This document shows, piece by piece, positions 18,734 to 26,896 of a DNA stretch of 64,000 nt. The DNA comes from Aliivibrio_A sp016764915 (GTDB taxonomy: Bacteria > Pseudomonadota > Gammaproteobacteria > Enterobacterales > Vibrionaceae): positions 2,914,001 to 2,978,000 of the forward strand of contig OZ245058.1 of the NCBI GenBank assembly GCA_965224595.1. The letters are read 5' to 3'. The translations under genes and the position numbers were made by a program. Within the stretch, counting starts at the first letter, position 1. Each line of letters opens with the position of its first letter. The notes below the pieces were generated by a model. The model had not been told where the DNA came from and did no database searches. It worked only from the letters and a program-made list of their open reading frames with translations.

Positions 18734-19513
18734 ATGCAGTTAAGCCTTATTTGTGAAGCCAGTGAACGTCAAACAGAGTTAACCGCACTTGCTGAACGCT
18801 GGGGGCTATCCCATAGTGATGAGAGTCAATTCGCATTAGTACTAACCGCGCAGCGATTGGAGCTAAGAAAACTGGATGAGCCAAAGTTGGGTGCGATATT
18901 TGTTGATCTTGCTGGTGGCGCGGTGGCACATCGTCGTAAATTTGGTGGTGGCAAAGGTCAAGCCATTGCCAAGGCGGTTGGATTGAATAAAGGGGCAACC
19001 CCCGTTGTATTGGATGGCACTGCCGGTTTAGGCCGAGATGCGTTTGTATTGGCGTCGTTGGGTTGCAAAGTACAGATGGTTGAGAGGCACCCCGTGGTCG
19101 CGGCTCTGTTGGATGACGGATTGGCCCGAGCAAAAGTGGACGGTGAAATTGGTGGTTGGGTGAGCGAGCGTATGTCGCTGATACACGCATCCAGTCATGA
19201 TGCATTAAATGCGCTGGTGGATAATCCTGATTTTGTCTCACCGGATGTGGTCTATCTTGACCCTATGTATCCTCACCCAGAGAACAAGAAAAAGTCGGCA
19301 TTGGTGAAAAAAGAGATGCGTGTATTTCAATCTTTGGTTGGCGCAGATCTGGATGCTGACGATCTGTTAACCCCTGCGTTGGCGTTGGCCAGTAAACGTG
19401 TGGTGGTAAAGCGCCCTGATTATGCCCCATGGTTAGCAGAGCAAAAACCGAGTATGGCGATTGAGACCAAAAAAAACCGCTTTGATGTCTATGTCAAAGC
19501 GGCCATGAGTTAG
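18734..19513 (+). CDS. rsmJ: 16S rRNA (guanine-1516-N2)-methyltransferase RsmJ
   Basis: A 259-residue SAM-dependent methyltransferase (YhiQ family). Diagnostic blocks are LELRKLDEPKLGAIFVD, AHRRKFGGGKGQAIAKAVG, the SAM site LDGTAGLGRDAFVLASLG, the catalytic VVYLDPMYPH and SALVKKEMRVFQSLVG. It methylates G1516 in 16S rRNA. Its stop codon lies inside a hairpin shared with the convergent EamA gene. Confidence 0.97.
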   Translation: MQLSLICEASERQTELTALAERWGLSHSDESQFALVLTAQRLELRKLDEPKLGAIFVDLAGGAVAHRRKFGGGKGQAIAKAVGLNKGATPVVLDGTAGLGRDAFVLASLGCKVQMVERHPVVAALLDDGLARAKVDGEIGGWVSERMSLIHASSHDALNALVDNPDFVSPDVVYLDPMYPHPENKKKSALVKKEMRVFQSLVGADLDADDLLTPALALASKRVVVKRPDYAPWLAEQKPSMAIETKKNRFDVYVKAAMS

Positions 19514-19531
19514 TGCTTACTTACACTAACT
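19508..19531. terminator. Hairpin containing the stop codons of two convergent genes
   Basis: AGTTAGTG (19508-19515) and CACTAACT (19524-19531) form an 8-bp perfect stem. The rsmJ stop (19511-19513) and the EamA-gene stop (19526-19528) fall in opposite arms. No T tract is present, so it may act in both directions weakly or with Rho. Confidence 0.5.
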
Positions 19532-20395
19532 GCCTTTGTTTACTTTTGCTTTAATCCAGGTTTCATTAAACCAAAGCGAAAATAGAATGATACTGCCGCC
19601 AATGACTAAGCGCGGTATATCAACCTCTCTGTTCCAAATTAGAATGTTGACGATTAACCCAGCAGGAACCAAGGCATTATTCATTGCCGCCAGTGCTCCA
19701 GCGTTGACCAAGCAGGCTCCTTTATTCCAAACAAAGTAACCAAGACCAGAGGCGATTAACCCTAAGTAGGTGAGGATACCCCATTGCAGGTTCGTGGTCG
19801 GTAGCTTTTCGATGTTGCCAAATAGCATGAACGCGACAGAAGCGACGATCAATGCGCCAATGTAAAACAGACCAAAAACCGTATGTTGTGGCAGTTGCTG
19901 CGGCTCTTTTTCCATGATGAATTTGTAACTCACTTGACCAATGGCAAAGCAGAGGTTGGCACCTTGCACCACAAAAAAACCAGTGAGAAAGTTTTCGTTA
20001 ATATTGGCGTATTTCATCACCGCCGCGCCGGCCACCGCAATGATAGCGGTCACTAAATACCAAGGCGTGAATCTTCCTTTCAGCAGGTCATAAATGATAG
20101 TGATGTAGATAGGAGTGAAGATGGTGAACATCAGCACTTCTGGAACGGACAACAGTAAGAAAGATTGATAGTAAAAGCAGTACATCAAACCGAGTTGAAT
20201 GCCACCAATAGCCATCAGTTTCAATGCTAAAGATGCGCTTATGTTCTTTAGTTTTAAAAATGGCAGAAAAATGACCGCCGCCAGTGCAACTCGCATTAAT
20301 ACTGAAAACCAAGCATCGACTTGGCCAGCCAAATAGACACCGATTAAACTGAATGAAAAAGCCCATAAAAGGGTTACTGCAGATAAATAAGCCAT
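19526..20395 (-). CDS. EamA/DMT-family transporter
   Basis: A 289-residue protein with about ten hydrophobic helices, in two EamA-type halves (residues about 1-135 and 145-285). Patterns such as LLWAFSFSLIGVYLAG at the N terminus and GLIASGLGYFVWNKGACLVNAG in the second half are typical of drug/metabolite transporters annotated as carboxylate, amino acid or amine exporters. The substrate cannot be told from sequence. It is monocistronic and convergent with rsmJ. Confidence 0.88.
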   Translation of the reverse strand: MAYLSAVTLLWAFSFSLIGVYLAGQVDAWFSVLMRVALAAVIFLPFLKLKNISASLALKLMAIGGIQLGLMYCFYYQSFLLLSVPEVLMFTIFTPIYITIIYDLLKGRFTPWYLVTAIIAVAGAAVMKYANINENFLTGFFVVQGANLCFAIGQVSYKFIMEKEPQQLPQHTVFGLFYIGALIVASVAFMLFGNIEKLPTTNLQWGILTYLGLIASGLGYFVWNKGACLVNAGALAAMNNALVPAGLIVNILIWNREVDIPRLVIGGSIILFSLWFNETWIKAKVNKGS

Positions 20396-20482
20396 AGTTT
20401 GTTCTTTTTAAAGATATATTTGCCTGCAGTCTACCTCAGTTGTTCTGCTTTAAAAACGGAAAAACCGTAAGGGTATTCTCAT

Positions 20483-20905
20483 TTATTTAATTGGTATGAC
20501 CAATACATCAACAGGAGCTGAGTTGATGAGTTGGGTACTTGACGATAAAAATTTACTCCAAAAATCATGATGGTGACCGCAAACCACAAGATCTACTTCC
20601 ATATTAGTAATCGCTTCACACAGTTCATCGCCCAGATCTCCGCTGCTGACTAACGCGCGAGTAATCGGGAAATTAGCGTCATCAACCATTTTCTGTAAAG
20701 CTGAGTGAGCCTCTTCAGTAGCACGGTGTTGGGTTTCAGCGAGGTTAATATCAATCAGGCCGGTATACAGTTCAGCATAGTTAATATCAATATGGATCAG
20801 AGACACTTTTGCTTGCAAAGGTGTAGCCAAAGCAACTGCTCTTTCAACGAGCCCTTTACTGTCTTCAGATAGATCAACGGCAACTAAAATATGCTTATAA
20901 CACAT
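20483..20905 (-). CDS. uspA: Universal stress protein A
   Basis: A 140-residue cytoplasmic Usp-fold protein. It starts MCYKHILVAVDLSEDSKGLVERA and closely follows E. coli UspA, with LIHIDINYAELYTGLIDINL and LVVCGHHHDFWSKFLSS. UspA accumulates in growth arrest and stress. It is divergent from ftnA and uspB, a stress cluster arrangement also seen in E. coli for uspA-uspB. Confidence 0.96.
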   Translation of the reverse strand: MCYKHILVAVDLSEDSKGLVERAVALATPLQAKVSLIHIDINYAELYTGLIDINLAETQHRATEEAHSALQKMVDDANFPITRALVSSGDLGDELCEAITNMEVDLVVCGHHHDFWSKFLSSSTQLINSAPVDVLVIPIK

Positions 20906-21069
20906 GATGTGGCTCCTCGAATGATGAAAATTGAATTGCTCTTCTCTAAGATTAGCACTTCAATAATAGAAATCATGGAAGCTTGATCGCAACATTTTCA
21001 AACAGTTTCTATGATATAGTTTCATTGTTTTTTTTATTGTATCTTAAAGATAGTAAGGGAGTTTTTTTA

Positions 21070-21594
21070 ATGCTTGCTCAAGAAATGGTTATTGAACTTA
21101 ACAAACAAATTAATCTAGAGTTTTTCTCATCTAATCTATACTTACAGATGAGTGCTTGGTGTGAAGATAAAGGTTTTTCAGGAGCTGCTGAGTTTTTAAG
21201 AGCTCATGCAACAGAAGAGATTGAGCACATGCAGCGTCTTTTCACCTACGTAAGCGAAACTGGCTCAATGCCAATTTTAGGCGCGATTGATGCTCCAGAA
21301 CATGAATTTGAAAGTTTAGGCGATGTTTTTCGTAAAACCTATGATCATGAACAGATGATCACAGCCCAAATTAATAAACTGGCTCATGTTGCGTTTACTA
21401 CTCAAGATTACTCAACGTTTAATTTTTTACAATGGTATGTCTCTGAACAACACGAAGAAGAAAAACTGTTCAAAGGCATTGTAGATAAGATTGATCTTGT
21501 TGGTGAAGATGGCAAAGCGCTGTTTTTCATTGATAAAGATCTGAAAGCGATGGCAACATCGGGTTCAACATCGGTAATGGGTGTAACGGCTTAG
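21070..21594 (+). CDS. ftnA: Non-haem ferritin
   Basis: A 174-residue iron-storage protein that forms a 24-mer shell. Ferroxidase-site residues are visible in NLEFF-type helix A (E17 region), EEIEHM (helix B) and SEQHEEEKLF (helix D). The open frame reaches 29 codons further upstream, but the ATG at 21070 gives the family start MLAQEMVIELNKQINLEFF and has an AAGGGAG ribosome site. Followed by uspB 65 bp downstream. Confidence 0.97.
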   Translation: MLAQEMVIELNKQINLEFFSSNLYLQMSAWCEDKGFSGAAEFLRAHATEEIEHMQRLFTYVSETGSMPILGAIDAPEHEFESLGDVFRKTYDHEQMITAQINKLAHVAFTTQDYSTFNFLQWYVSEQHEEEKLFKGIVDKIDLVGEDGKALFFIDKDLKAMATSGSTSVMGVTA

Positions 21595-21659
21595 TGTGCT
21601 AAAAGTGCATCACTGATTTTCACTTAAGCGTTACTCTTTACGGTGATAAGGAGAAAGTG

Positions 21660-21998
21660 ATGGTTAGTGGTGACACAATACTATTTACGTTAATTCTGAT
21701 ATCGGGTCTCAATGTAGCCCGATACGTTAGTACTCTTCGTACTTTACTTACTGTGATGAGAGAAGCCCACCCGTTGTTGTATCAGCAAGTGGATGGTCGG
21801 GGCTTTTTTACCAGCCATGGCAACGTATCAAAACAAGTCCGTCTGTTTCACTATCTTCGTTATAACGAGCACCTACAACACCATGAACCTGTTTTTGTGA
21901 AGAAATGTTCGAAGGTGAAACGATTATTTATACTATCAAGTGCATTGATTCTTCTGACTATTGTCATGTTATTTGCGGTGTTGATTTTTAACTTATAA
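21660..21998 (+). CDS. uspB: Universal stress protein B
   Basis: A 112-residue inner-membrane protein with two transmembrane helices, one at each end, and the conserved centre HPLLYQQVDGRGFFTSHG and KQVRLFHYL. It matches E. coli UspB, a stationary-phase (RpoS-dependent) protein linked to ethanol tolerance. The ATG at 21660 follows an AAGGAG site; a GTG one codon earlier is the alternative. Confidence 0.95.
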   Translation: MVSGDTILFTLILISGLNVARYVSTLRTLLTVMREAHPLLYQQVDGRGFFTSHGNVSKQVRLFHYLRYNEHLQHHEPVFVKKCSKVKRLFILSSALILLTIVMLFAVLIFNL

Positions 21999-22067
21999 CT
22001 ATTGTCTTGGCTCTATACCCTGCGCTAGGTAGAATGCAGCGGTAATTGACAGTCAGTAGAGTAAAAA

Positions 22068-23255
22068 ATGACAACAGAGTTTGATGTAGTAATTATTGGT
22101 GCAGGCGCTGCAGGCTTGATGTGTGCGGCAGAAGCAGGCAAACGAGGCCGTAAGGTATTGGTTGTCGATAGCGGTAAGAAACCAGGGCGTAAAATCCTTA
22201 TCTCTGGCGGAGGACGCTGTAATTTTACCAACTACGATGTTGAAGCGAATCACTTCGTCTGTCAAAACCCTCATTTCGTAAAATCTGCACTCTCTCAATA
22301 TACCCAATGGGACTTCATTTCTCTGGTATCTAAGCATGATATTGCCTATGAAGAGCGTCTGCATGGTCAACTTTTCTGTCAAGATTCAGCCAAACAAATA
22401 GTAGAAATGCTGATGGCAGAGTGCGACTTACCCTCTATTTCTCACCGATATCGCTGTGAAGTAGGATTGGTAGAGAAAGTGGAGTCTGGTTTTAAGCTGC
22501 AGTTGGATAACGATACGGTATTGTGTCAGTCGCTGGTGGTCGCCACTGGTGGTTTATCGATGCCAAAACTAGGCGCCACGCCATTTGGTTATCAGCTAGC
22601 TCAGCAATTTGGTCTGAATATGGTGCCAACAACTGCGGGTTTGGTTCCTTTTACTCTACATAAAGCAGACAAAGAGACGTTTGAAGCCCTCTCTGGTATC
22701 GCTATTCCGGTGACAATAGAAACGCAAAACGGCATCCACTTTAAAGAGAGCTTATTGTTTACTCATCGTGGCCTATCTGGCCCTGTGGTGCTGCAAGTCT
22801 CTTCATATTGGACACCTGGCGAGAAAATTACGGTCAACCTACTACCAGAAACCGATGTGCTTGATGTACTGACACATCAAAGAGAGCTACACCCAAACCA
22901 GAGTTTAAAAAACACGCTCTCTAAGTTACTGCCAAAGCGTCTGATAGAGGCGCTTATTGATCGAAAAGATCTGGACGATAAACCGTTAAAGCAGCTCAAC
23001 CCTAAAGAGATCACCGCCATTGCAGACTACTTCCACCAATGGCAGATTGCGCCAAATGGCACCGAAGGATACCGAACGGCCGAAGTGACATTAGGCGGCG
23101 TGGATACCAATGAACTGTCATCTAAAACCATGGAGTCGAAAAAAATAGCGGGTCTCTATTTTGTCGGTGAAGTGATGGACGTCAGCGGCTGGTTAGGAGG
23201 GTATAACTTCCAGTGGGCCTGGAGCTCCGGTTTTGTCGCGGGTCTGAATGTCTGA
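22068..23255 (+). CDS. yhiN: HI0933/YhiN-family FAD-dependent oxidoreductase
   Basis: A 395-residue flavoprotein of the BaiN/RdsA-like group. The FAD-binding motif VIIGAGAAGLMCAAEAGKRG is at the N terminus, followed by GKKPGRKILISGGGRCNFTN, the family signature, and the C-terminal FAD contact GLYFVGEVMDVSGWLGGYNF. The physiological substrate is unclear. It is the last core gene before the accessory island. Confidence 0.94.
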   Translation: MTTEFDVVIIGAGAAGLMCAAEAGKRGRKVLVVDSGKKPGRKILISGGGRCNFTNYDVEANHFVCQNPHFVKSALSQYTQWDFISLVSKHDIAYEERLHGQLFCQDSAKQIVEMLMAECDLPSISHRYRCEVGLVEKVESGFKLQLDNDTVLCQSLVVATGGLSMPKLGATPFGYQLAQQFGLNMVPTTAGLVPFTLHKADKETFEALSGIAIPVTIETQNGIHFKESLLFTHRGLSGPVVLQVSSYWTPGEKITVNLLPETDVLDVLTHQRELHPNQSLKNTLSKLLPKRLIEALIDRKDLDDKPLKQLNPKEITAIADYFHQWQIAPNGTEGYRTAEVTLGGVDTNELSSKTMESKKIAGLYFVGEVMDVSGWLGGYNFQWAWSSGFVAGLNV

Positions 23256-23384
23256 TTTTGTGTAGAGACAATAAAGTTTGAACAGCTTCGTAACTCGTTT
23301 CTGGACAATTCCGTGTCAGTGAATCTGCTAATTTAGTTATTTGCGGATTACTCTGAATAAGGCAAAGCCATGCCATAGTCGTTT

Positions 23385-23391
23385 GTTAGGT
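23385..23391. repeat. attC-like core half-site (left end of cassette array)
   Basis: GTTAGGT fits the integron core consensus GTTRRRY; read on the minus strand it is ACCTAACAAACG, resembling the start of a Vibrio attC. It lies 28 bp past the stop of the minus-strand gene at 23419. I could not find a matching partner half in the 130 bp towards yhiN, so this site is incomplete or decayed. Confidence 0.4.
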
Positions 23392-23418
23392 GCGAACTCT
23401 AAGTTTAGTAGTTACATG

Positions 23419-24069
23419 CTAAAGCAGTTGCGTTCCCGTCGGATTCCAATGCCCCAAGCTTGTAATTGCAAGCTTTTCATGGGGAATAGGATTAATTAAC
23501 TTAAAACTTTGAGCATCATAATTCCCCTGCTTAATTTGAGACTCAATACTAGCAATTTGTGTTTCAAGTTTAACATCGACCTCTGGCTCAATGTTTTCAA
23601 GCTCTACCTGCTCTAGAGTAATGATGTAGGGATCATTGGGCTTTTGCCAAAGCTCAAATACTGGATGGTCAAAATACTCTCTAACCTCATTGACGTCTTT
23701 TTGCACAAGTATCTGAATGAAAACTCTTAAATATTGCAAGTATTCACACCCAAACGGATTATCTAAAGCATATTTCTTTGCAAGTTCTTGTGAATAAGTT
23801 AGGTATGCTCCACCGTGTTGAAAGTTGTAGGTTTGATTTCTACCTTGAGTAACCAGAGGTTCCAATAGTTTCCGGTGCATTAACCAGTTATCATCCGTCC
23901 AGCCTTGCTTTTCAGCAAGCTCAAAAAGATCTTGCATCAAAGGCTTTGCACCAATTTTGTCCAAATGGTCAATACCACCTAAACCATGCTCTTTGATCGA
24001 ATCTACAAAAGCACTTGTTGTTCCGTGATAAAGCGGGATACTGAACTTACCATCTTTGATTATTGTCAT
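23419..24069 (-). CDS. ADP-ribosyltransferase-like fold protein in an integron-type cassette
   Basis: A 216-residue protein that I do not recognise as a named family. IPLYHGTTSAFVDSIKEHGL (Y14-H15-G16-T17) followed by HGGAYLTYSQELAKKYA (Y89, Y100) has the spacing and look of the ART/PARP-like fold, where an H in the first strand and a Y in the second bind NAD. No clear catalytic glutamate could be assigned; E residues follow YIITLEQVELENIE. This is motif-level inference. The gene sits between an attC-like element 31 bp upstream and a core half-site 28 bp downstream, the layout of a mobile gene cassette. It is AT-rich relative to core genes. Confidence 0.75.
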   Translation of the reverse strand: MTIIKDGKFSIPLYHGTTSAFVDSIKEHGLGGIDHLDKIGAKPLMQDLFELAEKQGWTDDNWLMHRKLLEPLVTQGRNQTYNFQHGGAYLTYSQELAKKYALDNPFGCEYLQYLRVFIQILVQKDVNEVREYFDHPVFELWQKPNDPYIITLEQVELENIEPEVDVKLETQIASIESQIKQGNYDAQSFKLINPIPHEKLAITSLGHWNPTGTQLL

Positions 24070-24099
24070 TTTTCACTAAATCTCTTTCTATTGAATAGC

Positions 24100-24195
24100 A
24101 CCTAACGCATTAAGCGGACTAAAATTGCGGGCTATACCGTGGAGCAAAGCTGATCGTAAGCAACTGTTTTAGTTTCGTTTAATGCCTTATTAGGC
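24100..24195. repeat. Integron attC recombination site (about 96 bp)
   Basis: Read on the minus strand, the site starts with GCCTAAT and ends with the core GTTAGGT. The two arms are imperfect inverted repeats: GCATTAA..CTAAAA..TTGC on the left pairs with GCAA..TTTTAG..TTAATGC on the right, with unpaired bases between, as expected for a folded attC. It starts 7 bp after the stop of the gene at 24203 and ends about 30 bp before the start of the gene at 24069, the normal spacing in cassette arrays. No integrase gene is present in the window. Confidence 0.68.
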
Positions 24196-24202
24196 ATGCG
24201 TT

Positions 24203-25207
24203 CTACTTTTCATAAAAGAATGCTTTTCTTGACCGATCATCATGCAAATCATGTACTGCCATATGTGAGTATTTTGCAGGTACAGTTTCAGAACACAGCT
24301 GAAATGGTAGATCATCAAAAATAATTTCAGCAGATACCATAGAAAAATCTTTTTCATAACAATCATGCAAAACTTTAAGTCTGGTTGAAGGAAAACTGTC
24401 CTTAAACTCACGATTAAATTGAGGATAGAAGTATCGAATTAAAGCCGCTTCATACAACGAAATTCTTTCTTGCTCAGTTGTGTTATGTAATTTATCCAAG
24501 CCCAAGCGAACTCTGTCACCTGATTCATCCTTAACTTTTGCAAAAGGGTTAATAGCAGTAACAAGTTGAGTATTTGGCTCTACTTCAAGTAATAGAAGTT
24601 GTAGTTCCTTATTTTCCGGAACACCAGTTACGGATATTTTTTGCAACGTCTCATGCTTAATCAGTCTATCTAATGCATTCCTTGAACCATCTTTTCCATA
24701 AGCCTGCCCTACATATTTCACTTCAAATCTAGAGTGCTTTTGCAAAAAGTGGTTAACAGCCTTTTCTGGTATTTCGTATCTATTCCCAATGTCATCAACA
24801 GCGAAAGGACCAATTTTATCTGTTTCTAAGTTGCAGCCCTTAGGTAACAGAATTATACAATCTTGCTTGATTGTACCTATTTCATATTGGAGAACTGCAT
24901 TTCTATCGACTTGATGAGCACCAATTAGTTTAGTTTTCGGCAAATAACCAATGATATAAATGTGACACTTTTTCGAAATGTCTTCGTAGTTTTTAAGTAC
25001 ATTTTTATTGTATAGAAGCTTCGCAGGGAGATAGAAAAAGCTTGTGGCATAAAGACTTAAAGCGTGCTCGATATCAAACTGAGATCTGCTAAGAATTTGG
25101 TCAAGTTGGCTCACTTTCGACTTCCTCGGGGTGAATTTTCGTTGTTTTCTACGTTGTACTTTGGCTATTTTCCTCCGTAGCTTCCGGAGTTCTTTCTCAT
25201 ACTTCAT
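24203..25207 (-). CDS. GIY-YIG-like domain protein in an integron-type cassette
   Basis: A 334-residue protein. The N terminus is a very basic stretch (KELRKLRRKIAKVQRRKQRK), which could bind nucleic acid. A region of about residues 163-270 resembles a GIY-YIG nuclease: KYVGQAYG (165-172), an arginine (R181) and histidine (H185) in ALDRLIKHE, and a late glutamate in LYEAALIRYFYPQFN (E253). These match the YIG, R, H and metal-binding E of the fold. The rest is unfamiliar. The ATG at 25207 has a TAGG site; a TTG two codons earlier is possible. Flanked by attC-like sequences on both sides. Confidence 0.72.
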   Translation of the reverse strand: MKYEKELRKLRRKIAKVQRRKQRKFTPRKSKVSQLDQILSRSQFDIEHALSLYATSFFYLPAKLLYNKNVLKNYEDISKKCHIYIIGYLPKTKLIGAHQVDRNAVLQYEIGTIKQDCIILLPKGCNLETDKIGPFAVDDIGNRYEIPEKAVNHFLQKHSRFEVKYVGQAYGKDGSRNALDRLIKHETLQKISVTGVPENKELQLLLLEVEPNTQLVTAINPFAKVKDESGDRVRLGLDKLHNTTEQERISLYEAALIRYFYPQFNREFKDSFPSTRLKVLHDCYEKDFSMVSAEIIFDDLPFQLCSETVPAKYSHMAVHDLHDDRSRKAFFYEK

Positions 25208-25227
25208 CCGCAAAAACCTATTTGTAT

Positions 25228-25282
25228 GCCTAACGCTTTATAGACGGAATTATTCCGTATTTGCATTCCGTCTATGTTGCTG
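25228..25282. repeat. attC-like element upstream of the GIY-YIG cassette
   Basis: GCCTAAC (25228-25234) matches an attC core box (GTTAGGC on the minus strand) 20 bp before the gene start. Beside it are perfect 11-bp arms ATAGACGGAAT (25240-25250) and ATTCCGTCTAT (25265-25275), then GTTGCTG as a poor second core box. Size and layout fit a short attC, but the spacer between the boxes and arms is unequal, so it may be degenerate. Confidence 0.5.
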
Positions 25283-25751
25283 TCATTCACTATGAAACTT
25301 AACAGGTATCAACCTGTTGTGTGAATCGACAGAAAGTTTCCGTATAAGTGCCCAAAGTACGGATTAGATTAATTTGGTCTATTGCAGTACTGGCTAGGTG
25401 GTCAGTTCGTTGGGTCTGAGAAGGTTTGGGGCATAAATGAGCCAGCATAGATCTCGCTAGCTAGAAGGTGGACAGAAACGTTTCAGTGAATGTTCTAAAT
25501 TAGTATCGCACGGATAATTTCAGATATTTCAAACCTCCAATGAAGTGGCCAAATTCACTCAGCCACTACACTACTCGGAAAAAACGAATGACCTTCTAAA
25601 CGAAAGAAAATGTATTGTTGATATTTCTCAAATTGACTTTGAAGAAGATAAACAAGACCGAATACTCGTTGAACAAAGGAGAAACTCCCCCAGAAATTGA
25701 AGTCGACATCAAAGACCTATGAGCCACCTGATAAGCCCCCGCAGTTCACCA
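25283..25751. other. Gene-poor stretch inside the accessory island
   Basis: No gene is firmly supported. On the plus strand an open frame from 25518 to 25700 (GTG possible at 25545) encodes a protein-like segment containing NDLLNERKCIVDISQIDF and EEDKQDRILVEQRR; it has no ATG and no ribosome site, so it could be a gene remnant. The rest shows nothing I recognise. Confidence 0.4.
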
Positions 25752-26873
25752 TTAGATTTTTGAAATGTCGATATCCCGATACTCTAATGCGAAACAGTTA
25801 TCTCGAGAGATAAAAGCTTCTCGCAAAATTAATTTGGGCTCATGGCTTTTTCTGTTGGAATTTATAGTCTTAGCTATATTTGCTATAAGTTTTCTCTTAT
25901 CGTCAGGGAAATCGCACCCTAACGTAATACTGCAAATCCTAGTGTTAATTTTGGTGCGGTCGGTATTCGGGTAATCAAAGCTCTCAAAGTTGATTTTTTC
26001 TTTAATATTAGTGAATATTCTAACTTCATCTTCGTAAGACCAGTCGTTGTTCTTAGTTAGAAGGTACTGATTTAAAAAGTATGAATCTTTTTCTAAGTTT
26101 CTTTTAGATTCATCTATATAGCTCACTTTTGCTATGCCAACTCCGCAAGGGAATTCCCCCCCAAACCAATACTCTACCATTATTCCTTGGTGCTCTTGGG
26201 CGTAGTGAGACCACATTAACATCGAATTATTGTTGTTCGATAGCGAGCAGATACGATAGTTGGTATCTATGAGGTTATTCGACTCAAGCTTACTTAATGT
26301 TGGTAGTTCAATGGGGTCATTTAACTGTTTTTTTGACGCCAAATAGAAGTACTGGTTTGTAATTGCATCAATACTATTGACATTAAAAGGGGAGTACTTA
26401 AAAAGTCGGCCTGATTTTGCAGTAAAGGTGTGCCATTTGAACTGGTTGACTAAGTCAGTATTATACCTGTGTCGCAAGTCGTTATATTCTTCTTCTGCTA
26501 TTTCTACGTCGGGCAACCTTTCAGCACAGCTAATGTAATTACCAATGATAATGTGATTGTTGTCTTTTGATGAGCGCATCAACTCTACAGCAAGCTTGTA
26601 GTATTCAAATGCAAGACGAAGTTCTTTTTTGCGCTCATGACACACGCCAATACAATTGCACGATGACATGGTTGGTTTGTTACTAGCATGAAACTTGGTG
26701 ACATTTTCTATTACAAAATCAAATTCATTGCACTCTATGCCTAAGTTGTATAAACGTAGGAAATCGTCACTACTCATATCATCGTTAGATAGTTTGTCTT
26801 TCATCTCTGCTAGCTGTGTATCGTAGTATGCGTTATTCCACTTGGTTTTTAATGACTTTAACTCGCTGCTCAA
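25752..26873 (-). CDS. DUF2971-domain protein with a helical N-terminal region
   Basis: A 373-residue protein of unknown function. Residues 1-145 look like TPR-type helical repeats (AFEYYKLAVELM, EEEYNDLRHRY). Residues about 155-340 match the DUF2971 pattern: RLFKYSPFN, FYLASKKQLNDPIELP, ICSLSNNNNSMLMWSHYAQEHQGIMVEY, then WSYEDEVRIF. DUF2971 proteins are common in accessory regions, but their activity is not established to my knowledge. The frame begins at a TTG (26873) without a clear ribosome site; the first ATG is 23 codons later, so the start is uncertain. It lies 23 bp downstream of the TPR-like gene, in an apparent two-gene operon. Confidence 0.8.
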   Translation of the reverse strand: MSSELKSLKTKWNNAYYDTQLAEMKDKLSNDDMSSDDFLRLYNLGIECNEFDFVIENVTKFHASNKPTMSSCNCIGVCHERKKELRLAFEYYKLAVELMRSSKDNNHIIIGNYISCAERLPDVEIAEEEYNDLRHRYNTDLVNQFKWHTFTAKSGRLFKYSPFNVNSIDAITNQYFYLASKKQLNDPIELPTLSKLESNNLIDTNYRICSLSNNNNSMLMWSHYAQEHQGIMVEYWFGGEFPCGVGIAKVSYIDESKRNLEKDSYFLNQYLLTKNNDWSYEDEVRIFTNIKEKINFESFDYPNTDRTKINTRICSITLGCDFPDDKRKLIANIAKTINSNRKSHEPKLILREAFISRDNCFALEYRDIDISKI

Positions 26874-26896
26874 ATGCTCATAGATTTGGTGTTTGA

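Noticed and set aside
18747..19241. A 164-residue minus-strand frame opposite rsmJ.
   Set aside because: It lies entirely within rsmJ, whose translation is a strong family match. The antisense product has unlikely composition (rich in H, P and Q).
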